Shown here piece after piece: positions 51,719-60,270 of a stretch of DNA of 64,000 nt. The translations under genes were made by a program, and so were the position numbers. This DNA is from Bradyrhizobium erythrophlei. GTDB lineage: Bacteria; Pseudomonadota; Alphaproteobacteria; Rhizobiales; Xanthobacteraceae. The DNA is taken from NCBI GenBank assembly GCA_900129675.1, contig FSRD01000001.1, forward strand, positions 361,501-425,500, in the 5' to 3' direction. The notes under the pieces were generated by a model, which saw only the letters and a list, made by a program, of their open reading frames with translations, was not told the origin of the DNA and did no database searches. Positions within the stretch are counted from its first letter, which is position 1. Each line of letters starts with the position of its first letter.

Positions 51719-51801
51719 CCGAGAATTGGTGATCAGCCCGCCCGGTCGCCCGATTCTTCGTGGATTGCGAAGCAGCGGCAACGGCGCTGTGATCGCCTGT
51801 C

Positions 51802-51990
51802 ATGGGCACCAAGTCGCGCGAGGAAGGCTACGGCGGCCCGGTGCAGCCGTCGCCGACCATCGCGCCATGTCTCAACGGCGGCTTGGGGTGGCTTGAGGTC
51901 GAGTGTGCGCCGCCTGTGCGCATGGTCAAGCTGACGGAGACGCCGGAGATCACGCCGTATCGATGGGTGCATCCGGACGAGGATCGGTGA
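51802..51990 (+). pseudogene. Internally deleted remnant of a small zinc-binding-type protein
   Basis: GPVQPSPTIAPCLNGGLGWL then EVECAPPVRMVKLTETPEIT and YRWVHPDEDR. Related rhizobial proteins have ~50 further residues with several cysteines between the EVEC and APPVRMVKL parts; here they are joined directly. The remnant is supported by partial similarity recalled from the family, not by alignment. Confidence 0.45.
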
Positions 51991-52073
51991 ATGTGCCGCG
52001 TGACAGGCGCTCAAAAACTTACTACCGGGAGTAGGGGAGACAGGCACTCGCGGCCTGATAAGGGGGCAGACAG

Positions 52074-53135
52074 GTGGACAAAAAGAGCGATAATACATCA
52101 CCAGCGTTAGTTTTTCTCGACACCAGCGTGTGGCTTGATCTGGCGGTGAACGAAGCCGGAGGGCCTCTGCTCGGCGCTTTGGAAAGCCTCAAAAAGCAGA
52201 GGGTCATTGAGCTTGCCGTTCCGCAGATCGTCCGCGACGAGTTCGCCCGAAACAAGGATCGGGTGGTGCAGGACAGTGGCCGAAGCCTTTCAGCCGCGCT
52301 CGACCGCGCCACGGGCGCGCTGTGGAAATACGGCAATCCGAGGCGGCGTCGGAAAGCTGCCGAAGTCCTCAGCGACATCAAGCACCGCCTCAATGGCTCG
52401 TTGGATGTTACCGCAGAGGCGGTAGCGCGGATCGAGAAGTTATTCGCCGCTTCGGAGTGGCTAGGCAATCCGAACACCGCAATCGAGGCTTCCTCACGAC
52501 GCGCGCTACAGAAGAAGGCTCCCTTCCATACCGGCAAGAATAGTTTCGCAGATGCAGTGATCATCGAGTTGTATGGCCAATTGAGTAAGTCTGCGAAAGG
52601 CCGCAGCGTTTTTGTGACCCATAACAAGAGGGATTTCAGTCTGCCGAATGGTGATCAGCGGTTGCCGCATCCCGATGTCGCCGCGCACTTCTCGCGCATC
52701 AAGTCTCGCTATTTTATCAAGCTGGTAGACGCGTTGCGCGCTCTGCGCCCGCAGGAGTTCGCGGAGGCGATGTATGAGCACGAATTGACGATGGAGCCTC
52801 GCCGGGCCAGCGAGATTTCAGATGCCATCGAGGAGTTGACAAACCGAGTTTGGCACGACCGGCACATGGTCATGCGCTACAAGATAGAGACTGGAAAATG
52901 CAAGGTGATCCCAAGAAAGGAATTTGGACCGCAGCATTACCGCGCAAGCGCTCTCGGAAAGCTGATAGTCGATGACATCTTGGCCGGTGCGATCCGGTCG
53001 GCGCAGCGGGTTGAAAAGAAATATGGCAAGGAAAATCTTGGGCCGTATTCGAAATTTGAGTGGGGCATGATCAATGGCAAGCTATCGGCATTGCGTTGGG
53101 TGTTCGGCGAAGATTGGGACGAATTGTATACCTGA
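52074..53135 (+). CDS. PIN-like domain protein (DUF4935-type), candidate ribonuclease
   Basis: A protein of 353 residues from a GTG start with AGGGGGCAGACAG upstream. The PIN-like acidic set is visible: ALVFLDTSVWLDL (Asp16), VRDEFARN (Asp55/Glu56), KNSFADAVIIELYG (Asp160) and VFVTHNKRDF (Asn184, Asp187). The C-terminal ~160 residues are helical and not recognised. PIN-like proteins of this size occur as effector nucleases in stress or anti-phage systems. It is followed 110 bp later by a 164-residue gene of unknown function, a possible partner. Target RNA and activity are unproven. Confidence 0.75.
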   Translation: MDKKSDNTSPALVFLDTSVWLDLAVNEAGGPLLGALESLKKQRVIELAVPQIVRDEFARNKDRVVQDSGRSLSAALDRATGALWKYGNPRRRRKAAEVLSDIKHRLNGSLDVTAEAVARIEKLFAASEWLGNPNTAIEASSRRALQKKAPFHTGKNSFADAVIIELYGQLSKSAKGRSVFVTHNKRDFSLPNGDQRLPHPDVAAHFSRIKSRYFIKLVDALRALRPQEFAEAMYEHELTMEPRRASEISDAIEELTNRVWHDRHMVMRYKIETGKCKVIPRKEFGPQHYRASALGKLIVDDILAGAIRSAQRVEKKYGKENLGPYSKFEWGMINGKLSALRWVFGEDWDELYT

Positions 53136-53245
53136 TCGCCGGAAGCCCTTGGCGAGCAGCGGGGGCAGGTGCTCAATGCAGTAGCCTCGTCTTATGATCA
53201 TCGAAGGCGAGCATTGGTCAATAAGTACACACAAAGAGCAACGGA

Positions 53246-53740
53246 ATGGCACTTAGCGACGCATGCTTTGAATTTTTGCAGGCAACCGCCGATGCAGCGG
53301 AGGTATTGGCCTCAAAGGTTCACCATTATTCTGCGCCCGATTATCCGATCCAGTATGGCGTTGAGATCGACGCTCTTCGGCGGGCTTGTTTGGCGGTGAG
53401 AGACAGGCCCTACGATCCTGAAGCCGGTGCCGAATTGCTAAGGCTCGCCGCATCGGTAATGACCTTTCACGATGGCTCGCCAGGCGCACCGGAGCGCTGT
53501 CACAGGGAGGCCGAAATGAGAAAGCTGATCGGTCTGCTCGAAGAGCCGCTCGACCACTCCGAGAAGGCGGCGGTCCCGGCAGTGGTGCAGAACGTGATGA
53601 CCGAGACGAGCTTCACTCCGTTGGCCGCAGAACGTCTGAAGTCCATGCTGTCGAGGTTGGGTAAATCTGCTTACGATGTCGCGATCAAGATCATCAGTGA
53701 TATCGGCTCCGCAACAGTGAAGAAGATGCTGGGCCTTTAA
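53246..53740 (+). CDS. Hypothetical helical protein next to the PIN-like gene
   Basis: A protein of 164 residues starting MALSDACFEFLQATADAAEV. Helical throughout, with AELLRLAASVMTFHDGSPGA, HREAEMRKLIGLLEEPLDHS and RLKSMLSRLGKSAYDVAIKI. The C-terminal amphipathic stretch VAIKIISDIGSATVKKMLGL could associate with membranes or pack as a helix pair. No family is recognised. ACAAAGAGCAACGGA precedes the ATG (a weak ribosome site). Confidence 0.55.
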   Translation: MALSDACFEFLQATADAAEVLASKVHHYSAPDYPIQYGVEIDALRRACLAVRDRPYDPEAGAELLRLAASVMTFHDGSPGAPERCHREAEMRKLIGLLEEPLDHSEKAAVPAVVQNVMTETSFTPLAAERLKSMLSRLGKSAYDVAIKIISDIGSATVKKMLGL

Positions 53741-53754
53741 AGATTTTCTCCTCG

Positions 53755-54096
53755 ATGTGTAACTTCTACAGCATCACCACGAACCAAGCCGCGATCATCG
53801 CACTCTTCCGTGTCGTCAACCGCTACATCTGCAACCTCGCACCGATGCCGGGCGTGTTTCCGGATTATCCGGCTCCGGTGGTCCGCAACACTGAGACCGG
53901 CCGCGAGCTGACAATGATGCGATGGGGCATGCCGCCACCGCCGCACACGGGCGGCCCGCCGGTCACAAACATCCGCAACACGTCGTCGCCGCATTGGAGC
54001 GGCTGGCTCAAGCCGGAAAACCGGTGCCCGGTTTCGCATCGCACCAATTGTGCGAGAGATCAGACAGCCGAATTGATCCATCGCAACGACATTTGA
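53755..54096 (+). pseudogene. C-terminally truncated SRAP (YedK-like) gene
   Basis: MCNFYSITTNQAAIIALFRV keeps the catalytic Cys2 of SRAP proteins, which cross-link to abasic sites. PVVRNTETGRELTMMRWGMP and GWLKPENRCPV follow. After PENRC the sequence changes to an unrelated tail (SHRTNCARDQTAELIHRNDI). Only ~95 of 220-250 family residues remain. Since a related block is broken at almost the same place at 44967-45191, the remnants may come from one ancestral copy. Confidence 0.75.
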
Positions 54097-54143
54097 TCGT
54101 TTCCCGCGAATATGACGATTCAAAAATAATTGGGAGGATCGTC

Positions 54144-54269
54144 ATGTCAAATGCTCAGGAAGCCTTTGCAATGACCGCCGTGCTTTTCGGCCTATCATTC
54201 GCCGGCATTTTCTTATTTTGGTTCGCCGAGAAGTTTAGGACTAAGCGAGGGCCGACAACTCGGCGTTAG
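54144..54269 (+). CDS. Small single-TM protein (41 aa)
   Basis: MSNAQEAFAMTAVLFGLSFA with TM AVLFGLSFAGIFLFWF and a basic tail KFRTKRGPTTRR. GGGAGGATCGTC sits directly before the ATG, which makes translation credible. Function is unknown. Confidence 0.55.
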   Translation: MSNAQEAFAMTAVLFGLSFAGIFLFWFAEKFRTKRGPTTRR

Positions 54270-54629
54270 TTCTCGCTCTAGCTGAGTGACGCACACAGAC
54301 TGACTGAAATATTTTTTGGCGGGCTGCGGTCATTGTCAAAGTTGATGCTAGACGCTCAATTGAAAACCCGCTTTGCTATTTCATCGAATGGGACAGCAGT
54401 GCTGGCTTGAAGAGCATCGCCGCCAGTCACATGTCATAAGGATCGGGGATCGTTGGCCCGACACACTGGCAACGCACCTACCGCCTCATTGAAGGATCGC
54501 GTGCGTCCAAATAAGAGCGAGCACGGGCTGCGTTCGAGCACCGCTCGACACAGTACCTCTACGCAAACGCAACGGCCGAGCCGTCGAGGGAGACCTTGGC
54601 GGCTTTTGCGTGTGGAATCATGCTCTAGC
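54270..54629. other. 360 bp without a recognisable gene before the IS701 element
   Basis: No frame has both a ribosome site and protein-like sequence. Short runs such as AAATATTTTTTGGCGGGC are AT-rich, but no promoter or repeat can be named. Confidence 0.4.
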
Positions 54630-54633
54630 CTAG

Positions 54634-56067
54634 CATTACAGTTGCTTTGTTTGCGGATTTCTGAATCCATGGGCAACCATGATTCGAATGTCGTGGGCGC
54701 GGGCCGCGTCGGTTGAGGAGACGCTTGCGTTGTGGGCGGCGTCGCTTCGAGAAATCAAGAAACGGATACGTCCGTTGTTCACGCAAGATCGTGTTGCGAC
54801 GAATGCAGGCCTGTTCCTGGAAGGTCTGCTCGGAGACGAGCAGCGCAAGACAGGTTGGATGCGCGCGGAGGCGGCTGGCGATCCCGGCCCATGGCGGCAG
54901 CAGGCGATTCTGGGTCGTGGAGACTGGGACGCTGATGCCTTGCGCGATATCGTCCGTGATTATGTCATCGAGCATTTGGCGGATGACGATGCGGTGCTGG
55001 TGATCGACGAGACCGGCTTTCTCAAGCAGGGCAAGGCGTCGTGTGGAGTGGCGCGGCAATACACTGGTTCGGCAGGGAAGATCACGAACTGCCAGATCGG
55101 CGTCTTCGCTGCCTATGTTTCACGTCATGGCCATGCGTTCATCGATCGCGCGTTGTATCTTCCGAAGGAATGGACCGACGATCCAGATCGTCTGGAAGCC
55201 GCATATGTGCCTGCCGATGTCGGCTTTGCGACCAAACCAAAGCTTGCGACGAGAATGATCGCACGCGCAATAGCCGCGTCTGTACCATTCAAGTGGGTTG
55301 CTGGCGATACCGTCTACGGTGTTGGCGATATCGAACAGCAGCTGCGTCGCGCAGGCAAAGGCTATGTACTCGGGGTCAGCAGCGCTCATGTATTTCGATC
55401 CTGGGGCAAGCGTCGATCCGTTGCCGGCACGGCCGCCGACATCGCCCAGACGCGGCGCGCGTCCGACTGGAAATGCCTGTCGGCAGGGGCCGGAACCAAA
55501 GGGCCGCGGCTGCATGATTGGTGTTATCTCGAACTGGCCGATCTGGAAGTCGAAGAATCAAACGACGCAAATCCGGGTCTTTGGACACGCGGTCTGTTGA
55601 TCCGCCGTCGTATCGCCGATGGCGATCTCGCCTTCTTCACCACCTGGTGCCCAGCGCGAACAGCCATTGAAACGCTGGTCGCGGTCGAAGGCCATCGGTG
55701 GGCGATCGAGGACAGCTTTGAGACCGCGAAAAACGAGTTCGGGCTCGATCACAACGAGAGCAGATCCTGGCATGGCTGGCACCGTCATGTGTCCTTGGTG
55801 ATGCTCGCCTTCGCCATGATGGCCGCGATCCGACATCGCGCTAATCCGCCACCGCCCAAAAAAACGAAACGGCGCCCCCCGCAAAAGCCAAAGCATAACC
55901 AGCCCACCACTGGTCCGTTGGTCCATCCAGGAAATCCGCCGCATTGCTATCAGACTTGCTCGAAAGCGGATTCAACCCGCACGCTTCATCGCATGGTCCT
56001 TCTGGCGCAGAGCTCACCAGGCTGCCGCTCAACGCGCCCACTTCAAATCAAAAAGGAAACTGTAATG
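54634..56067 (+). mobile_element. IS701-family insertion sequence with CTAG target duplication
   Basis: CTAG occurs at 54630-54633 and 56068-56071 directly outside the ends. The element's ends CATTACAGTT (54634-54643) and AACTGTAATG (56058-56067) are perfect 10-bp inverted repeats. The four-base CTAG duplication and the DDE transposase of this type are characteristic of IS701. The element is 1434 bp. The transposase reading frame is disturbed near its 3' end, so the copy may be inactive. Confidence 0.88.
54679..56065 (+). pseudogene. IS701-family transposase, frameshifted near the C-terminus
   Basis: The first ~390 residues are a good DDE superfamily transposase: VLVIDETGFLKQGKASCGVA (Asp), WVAGDTVYGVGDIE (Asp) and HRWAIEDSFETAKNEFGLDH (Glu). 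After HRANPPPPKK the frame becomes Pro/Lys-rich and then unnatural, ending at 56094. Another frame from about 55910 reads LVRWSIQEIRRIAIRLARKR and IAWSFWRRAHQAAAQRAHFK, the expected C-terminus, stopping at 56063-56065 within the right inverted repeat. An indel in AAAAAAA (near 55859-55865) or CCCCCC (near 55874-55879) would explain it. Confidence 0.85.
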
Positions 56068-56141
56068 CTAGATGCGCGACAGCAGCAAAACTGAGCGTCA
56101 GACAACTCTTGTTGCAAAATTCCGGCCTTCTACTGCTTTTC

Positions 56142-57527
56142 TCAGTAGATGCCAGTCAAATAGTAAAATGCGATGACGACGAATACTGCTGCTGTTTTTG
56201 TCAGCGTGATGACGAACACATCCTTGTAGGCCTGCCGATGCGTGAGGCCGGTCACCGCAAGCAGCGTGATGACGGCCCCGTTGTGAGGCAAGGTATCCAT
56301 GCCGCCGCTCGCCATGGCCGCGACACGATGGAAGACCTCGAGCGGGATATTGGCTGCCTGCGCGGCGGCGATGAAGGTATCGGACATCGCAGCCAAGGCG
56401 ATGCTCATCCCCCCGGAAGCCGAGCCGGTGATACCGGCGAGCACCGTCACAGTGACGGCTTCGTTGACCAGCGGATTGGGAATGGCCTTAAGCGCGGCAG
56501 CAACCGTCTCAAAACCCGGCAACAGCGCAATCACCCCGCCGAACCCGTATTCGGAGGCGGTATTGAGCGAAGCCAGCAGCGCTCCGGCGACGGCCGCCTT
56601 GCTGCCATCGGCGAACTTCGCCAGAACGGGCCGCCAGGCAAAGACGAACACCGCCAGGATGCCGAGCAGCAGCGCGCCTTCGACCGCCCAGATCGCCGCC
56701 AGCGGACCGACCTTGGTTGCGATCGCGTGGCCACCGAGGGTAACTTCATGCGTGGCGCCGTAGGCTCGGGGCACCAGTTTCGTCAATATGAAGTTTGCAA
56801 CCCCGACCACGACCAGCGGCGAAAGCGCGATCCAGGGGTTCGGCAATTCCTTCTCCTCGTACGGCACCGGCTCGTTTAGAAGCTCGGTGCCATAACCCTC
56901 TCCGTTCCTTTGCGCGGCGCGGCGGCGATTCTCGATATAGGCAATGCCCGCGACGAACACGAAAACGCTGCCGATCAGGCCAAGGACCGGGGCCGCCCAC
57001 GTGGTCGTGTTGAAGAAGGTGGTTGGGATGATGTTCTGGATCTGCGGCGTCCCCGGCAAGGCGTCCATCGTGAAGCTGAACGCGCCGAGCGCGACGGTGG
57101 CGGGGATGAGCCGTTTGGGGATGTCCCCCTGGCGGAACATCTCGGCCGCAAACGGATAAACCGCGAACACCACGACGAACAGTGACACGCCGCCATAGGT
57201 CAGGATCGCGCAGACGACGACAATGGACAGGACAGCGCGCTCCCGCCCGAGGACTCCTATCACGGCCGACACGATCGACTTCGAGAAACCCGACAGTTCA
57301 ATGACCTTGCCAAAGACGGCCCCAAGCATGAACACTGGGAAATAGCTTTTGACGAAGCCGACCATCTTCTCCATGAAGACGCTGGAAAACAGCGGCGGGA
57401 CCAGCGAGGGATCCGTCAGCAATACGGCGCCCATGGCGGCAACCGGCGCGAACAGGATGACGCTGTAGCCGCGGTAGGCGATAAACATGAGGAAGACCAG
57501 AGCGGCCAGTACGATCAGGAGATTCAT
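56142..57527 (-). CDS. GntP-family permease
   Basis: A protein of 461 residues with ~12 TM helices. Family features include FMLGAVFGKVIELSGFSKSI, CAILTYGGVSLFVVVFAVYP, LPGTPQIQNIIPTTFFNTTT and, late, GGMDTLPHNGAVITLLAV. GntP-family members transport gluconate or, in another branch, D-beta-hydroxybutyrate and related acids. Next to phaC a hydroxyalkanoate-type substrate is plausible but inferred. It is the third gene after phaC and CBS on one strand, 46 bp past the CBS stop. Confidence 0.88.
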   Translation of the reverse strand: MNLLIVLAALVFLMFIAYRGYSVILFAPVAAMGAVLLTDPSLVPPLFSSVFMEKMVGFVKSYFPVFMLGAVFGKVIELSGFSKSIVSAVIGVLGRERAVLSIVVVCAILTYGGVSLFVVVFAVYPFAAEMFRQGDIPKRLIPATVALGAFSFTMDALPGTPQIQNIIPTTFFNTTTWAAPVLGLIGSVFVFVAGIAYIENRRRAAQRNGEGYGTELLNEPVPYEEKELPNPWIALSPLVVVGVANFILTKLVPRAYGATHEVTLGGHAIATKVGPLAAIWAVEGALLLGILAVFVFAWRPVLAKFADGSKAAVAGALLASLNTASEYGFGGVIALLPGFETVAAALKAIPNPLVNEAVTVTVLAGITGSASGGMSIALAAMSDTFIAAAQAANIPLEVFHRVAAMASGGMDTLPHNGAVITLLAVTGLTHRQAYKDVFVITLTKTAAVFVVIAFYYLTGIY

Positions 57528-57573
57528 GGCGAAACCCTCAATTCCAATGGCACCTGTGTAATCCCCAGTAGCC

Positions 57574-58053
57574 TCACACCGTCGATGTGAGCATCGTCAT
57601 GCGTTCGCGCTCAAGCTCGGCGATGATCTTGGCGTGATGTTCGACCGCCTCACGCAGCAGGTCGCGGATCGAGACGACGCCCACTACCTTGACTTTCGCG
57701 AGGACTGGCAGGTGGCGAATGCCGTGAGCGTGCATCAGCCTCAGACATTCGGCAAAGGTATCCTCAATCCCCACCTTGACGACGTTTTTGACCATGATGT
57801 CTCCGACCGCCGTCGCCTCCGGCGACTTCCCGGCCAGTATCACGCGCCTGAGGCAATCGCGTTCGGACACGACGCCGGCGATCGCTTCCTTCTCCAGAAC
57901 CACGAGAAAGCCGATATTCTTCTCTTCCATGAGACGCACGGCCGCCATCACGGTGTCCGCCGGACCGATAGTCCACACAGATCCCGACTTGAGAATCTGC
58001 TTGAGCGGTCGATAGGCGAGAATTTCTTCCGGACGCCTGAGTGGATGGTCCAT
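57574..58053 (-). CDS. Protein with two CBS domains
   Basis: A protein of 159 residues. Two CBS motifs: VWTIGPADTVMAAVRLMEEK with IGFLVVLEKEAIAGVVSERD, and VVKVGIEDTFAECLRLMHAH with GIRHLPVLAKVKVVGVVSIRD. CBS pairs bind adenosine nucleotides and act as energy or redox sensors. No fused enzyme domain is present. Stand-alone two-CBS proteins occur near anaerobic and PHA genes. It lies between phaC and the GntP-family gene and probably is cotranscribed. Confidence 0.9.
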   Translation of the reverse strand: MDHPLRRPEEILAYRPLKQILKSGSVWTIGPADTVMAAVRLMEEKNIGFLVVLEKEAIAGVVSERDCLRRVILAGKSPEATAVGDIMVKNVVKVGIEDTFAECLRLMHAHGIRHLPVLAKVKVVGVVSIRDLLREAVEHHAKIIAELERERMTMLTSTV

Positions 58054-58136
58054 TTTGCGTCACCTCAGTAGTGGGATCGATATGGCGCGTCACATCTGTT
58101 CAGCAGCCGCCCTCGCCTTCAGCCGCGGACAACGGC

Positions 58137-59858
58137 TCAATCCGATTTCTGCCTCACATAGCGGCCCGGGGCCGCCTCGATGACATGAAAGTTGTCGTTG
58201 CCAGGCTGTGTCGGTGCCCGAACAGTGCCGCTTGAATGACGCTTCATCCAGGCGTCCCAATCGGGCCACCAGCTTCCCGGTTTCTCAGTGGCCTGCTCCA
58301 GCCAGTTCTTGGCGTCGCGATCGAGATTATCATTGAGCCAGTAGCTGCGCTTGTTGCGGGCGGGCGGGTTGATGACGCCCGCAACGTGACCACTTGCGGC
58401 CAGCACGAAGCGCGGATCTCTTCCCATCAGATCCTTCGACCGGTAGGCGCTTTGCCAAGGCACGATATGGTCCTCGCGAGACGCCAACAGATAGAGCGGC
58501 ACTTTGATCTTCGAGAGGTCGACCGGCAGGCCACATTGGATCGTCTTGCCAGCCTCCTTGATCTTGTTCTCCAGATAGGTGTTGCGCGTATACCAGCAGT
58601 ACATCGGACCCGGCAGGCTGACGCTATCGGAATCCCAGTACAGCAGGTCGAACGCATCAGGCGTCGCGCCTTTGAAATAGTTCTCGACCACGTAGCGCCA
58701 GATCAGATCGTTGGCGCGTAGCGTCCCGAAGGTAAAGGCCAGTTCCTTCCCTGGCAGGATGCCGCCTCTTCCGATCACCGCCTCTCGCAACGCGACCGAG
58801 GTCTCGTCGATCAAGAGGCCAATTTCCCCGGTGTCGGCGAAGTCGATCATCGTGGTCAGCAGCGTTATGCTCGCCAGCTTGTGTTCTCCGCGAGCGGCCA
58901 GTACCCCTGCCGCGCAGCTCAGAATCGTGCCGCCAACGCAAAAGCCCAAGGCATGAACCCGGTCGGCATCGGCAATATCCCGGACGACGTCGATTGCCTT
59001 GAGCGGTCCAAGCGTCACGTAGTCGTCCCAGGTCAGAAACTGGGTTTCCGCCACCGCACTGCGCCACGAGATCAAAAAGACGCGATGGCCTTGAGCAACC
59101 GCATATTCAACGAAGGAATTTCCGGCGCCTAGATCCAGCAGGTAGTACTTGTTGATGCATGGCGGCACGATGAGAAGCGGCGTCTTCTCGACGTCGGTCG
59201 TCTGTGGCGCATATTCGATGAGCTGGATCAGCTCGTTTTCGAAGACGACCGATCCCGGCGTTGCCGCAAGATTTTGGCCGACTTCAAATGCGGATTCATC
59301 AACGCGGGTAATGCGCCCTTTCTGGATATCTTCGATCAAGTTATGCATCCCGGTCGCCAGACTCGCCGCGCGTGTCTTGATGGCGGTTCGAATGACCTCG
59401 GGATTCGTCCCGGGAAAATTGGACGGGCTCATCGCATCGATGAATTGCCGCGCATAGAAGCGAAGCTGCAGCTTGGACTTATCATCGACCTGGGCTTGAT
59501 CGACCAGATCGGACAATTGCTTCGAGGTCCGCAGATAGGATTGCCTGAGAAGATCGTAATAAGGCGACTCATGCCAGGCGTCGTCCTTGAACCGCTTGTC
59601 GACTCGCGAGGGCTGAATGCCCGACCCCGTGCCCGCGGTGAATACCTTGACGATGCTGTCATTCCAGAGCCGCCAGGCCTGCGTCACGTAGTCAGGATAT
59701 GGCGCAAACCACGATGTTCCCTGACCCGCCGCGCGACCGCCGCCGACGCCCATTGCCGCGGCGATCGCATCGTCAAATTGCTTCATCGATTGCTGGCCGG
59801 CCTTCATTAAACTTTCAAGATAGGCCGAGGAACCGCCTGGCGATGATGAATTGCCCAT
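58137..59858 (-). CDS. phaC: Class I poly(3-hydroxyalkanoate) synthase
   Basis: A protein of 573 residues; GGGAGGTTCGG precedes ATG 59858. PhaC polymerises (R)-3-hydroxyacyl-CoA into PHA granules. The lipase-like box GFCVGG has the catalytic Cys307, with Asp463 in REDHIVPW and His491 in SGHVAGVINPP. The N-terminal region lacks the usual long class I pattern at its very start, but contains WFAPYPDYVTQAWRLWNDSI. A longer open frame to 60065 lacks a ribosome site and is rejected. The gene is divergent from pflB, with a FNR/FixK box between them. Confidence 0.93.
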   Translation of the reverse strand: MGNSSSPGGSSAYLESLMKAGQQSMKQFDDAIAAAMGVGGGRAAGQGTSWFAPYPDYVTQAWRLWNDSIVKVFTAGTGSGIQPSRVDKRFKDDAWHESPYYDLLRQSYLRTSKQLSDLVDQAQVDDKSKLQLRFYARQFIDAMSPSNFPGTNPEVIRTAIKTRAASLATGMHNLIEDIQKGRITRVDESAFEVGQNLAATPGSVVFENELIQLIEYAPQTTDVEKTPLLIVPPCINKYYLLDLGAGNSFVEYAVAQGHRVFLISWRSAVAETQFLTWDDYVTLGPLKAIDVVRDIADADRVHALGFCVGGTILSCAAGVLAARGEHKLASITLLTTMIDFADTGEIGLLIDETSVALREAVIGRGGILPGKELAFTFGTLRANDLIWRYVVENYFKGATPDAFDLLYWDSDSVSLPGPMYCWYTRNTYLENKIKEAGKTIQCGLPVDLSKIKVPLYLLASREDHIVPWQSAYRSKDLMGRDPRFVLAASGHVAGVINPPARNKRSYWLNDNLDRDAKNWLEQATEKPGSWWPDWDAWMKRHSSGTVRAPTQPGNDNFHVIEAAPGRYVRQKSD

Positions 59859-60136
59859 CCGAACCTCCCACGCATTCGGTGTCGGTTGCCGGTCCTTGCC
59901 GAACTGCCCGTCTGCAATACGCCAACGGCCCCTTATTGCAGCGCAATAGTCCAATATCCGACCAATCAAGCCGCGGCACAGGCCACCGGCTGTCGTCACG
60001 TTCTGATTTCCAGGCCAATGCGACGACTGATGCAATCGGCGAATCGTCCGATAGCCGGACCGCACCGCTGATGGACCCCTCGCCGCCTAACTCGCCTCAA
60101 GTGAGTGTAGGCTCTGGCGGGCCACGTCACTCAGGC

Positions 60137-60150
60137 TTGATCTAGATCAA
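60137..60150. promoter_or_regulatory. Perfect FNR/FixK-type box
   Basis: TTGATCTAGATCAA is an exact TTGAT-N4-ATCAA site and a perfect 14-bp palindrome. It lies 120 bp upstream of the pflB start codon and 278 bp upstream of phaC. Family knowledge: FNR, FixK and related CRP-type regulators bind such sites and activate anaerobic or micro-oxic genes. Confidence 0.88.
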
Positions 60151-60270
60151 TGGAGACTCCGCACGGCTTCCTAACGCTTCATGCAGCGTTCAGTGAATTG
60201 CAGTGTGCTCCCGGCGTCCGGCCGAGAAGCAAGGCAAATCATCAAAAATTAATTTGCGATGGAGGCGTCC

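Noticed and set aside
54634..56067. Possible attachment site or integrase-borne island end next to the IS701 element
   Set aside because: CTAG repeats and the terminal inverted repeats explain the junction as an ordinary IS insertion; no integrase or tRNA lies nearby.
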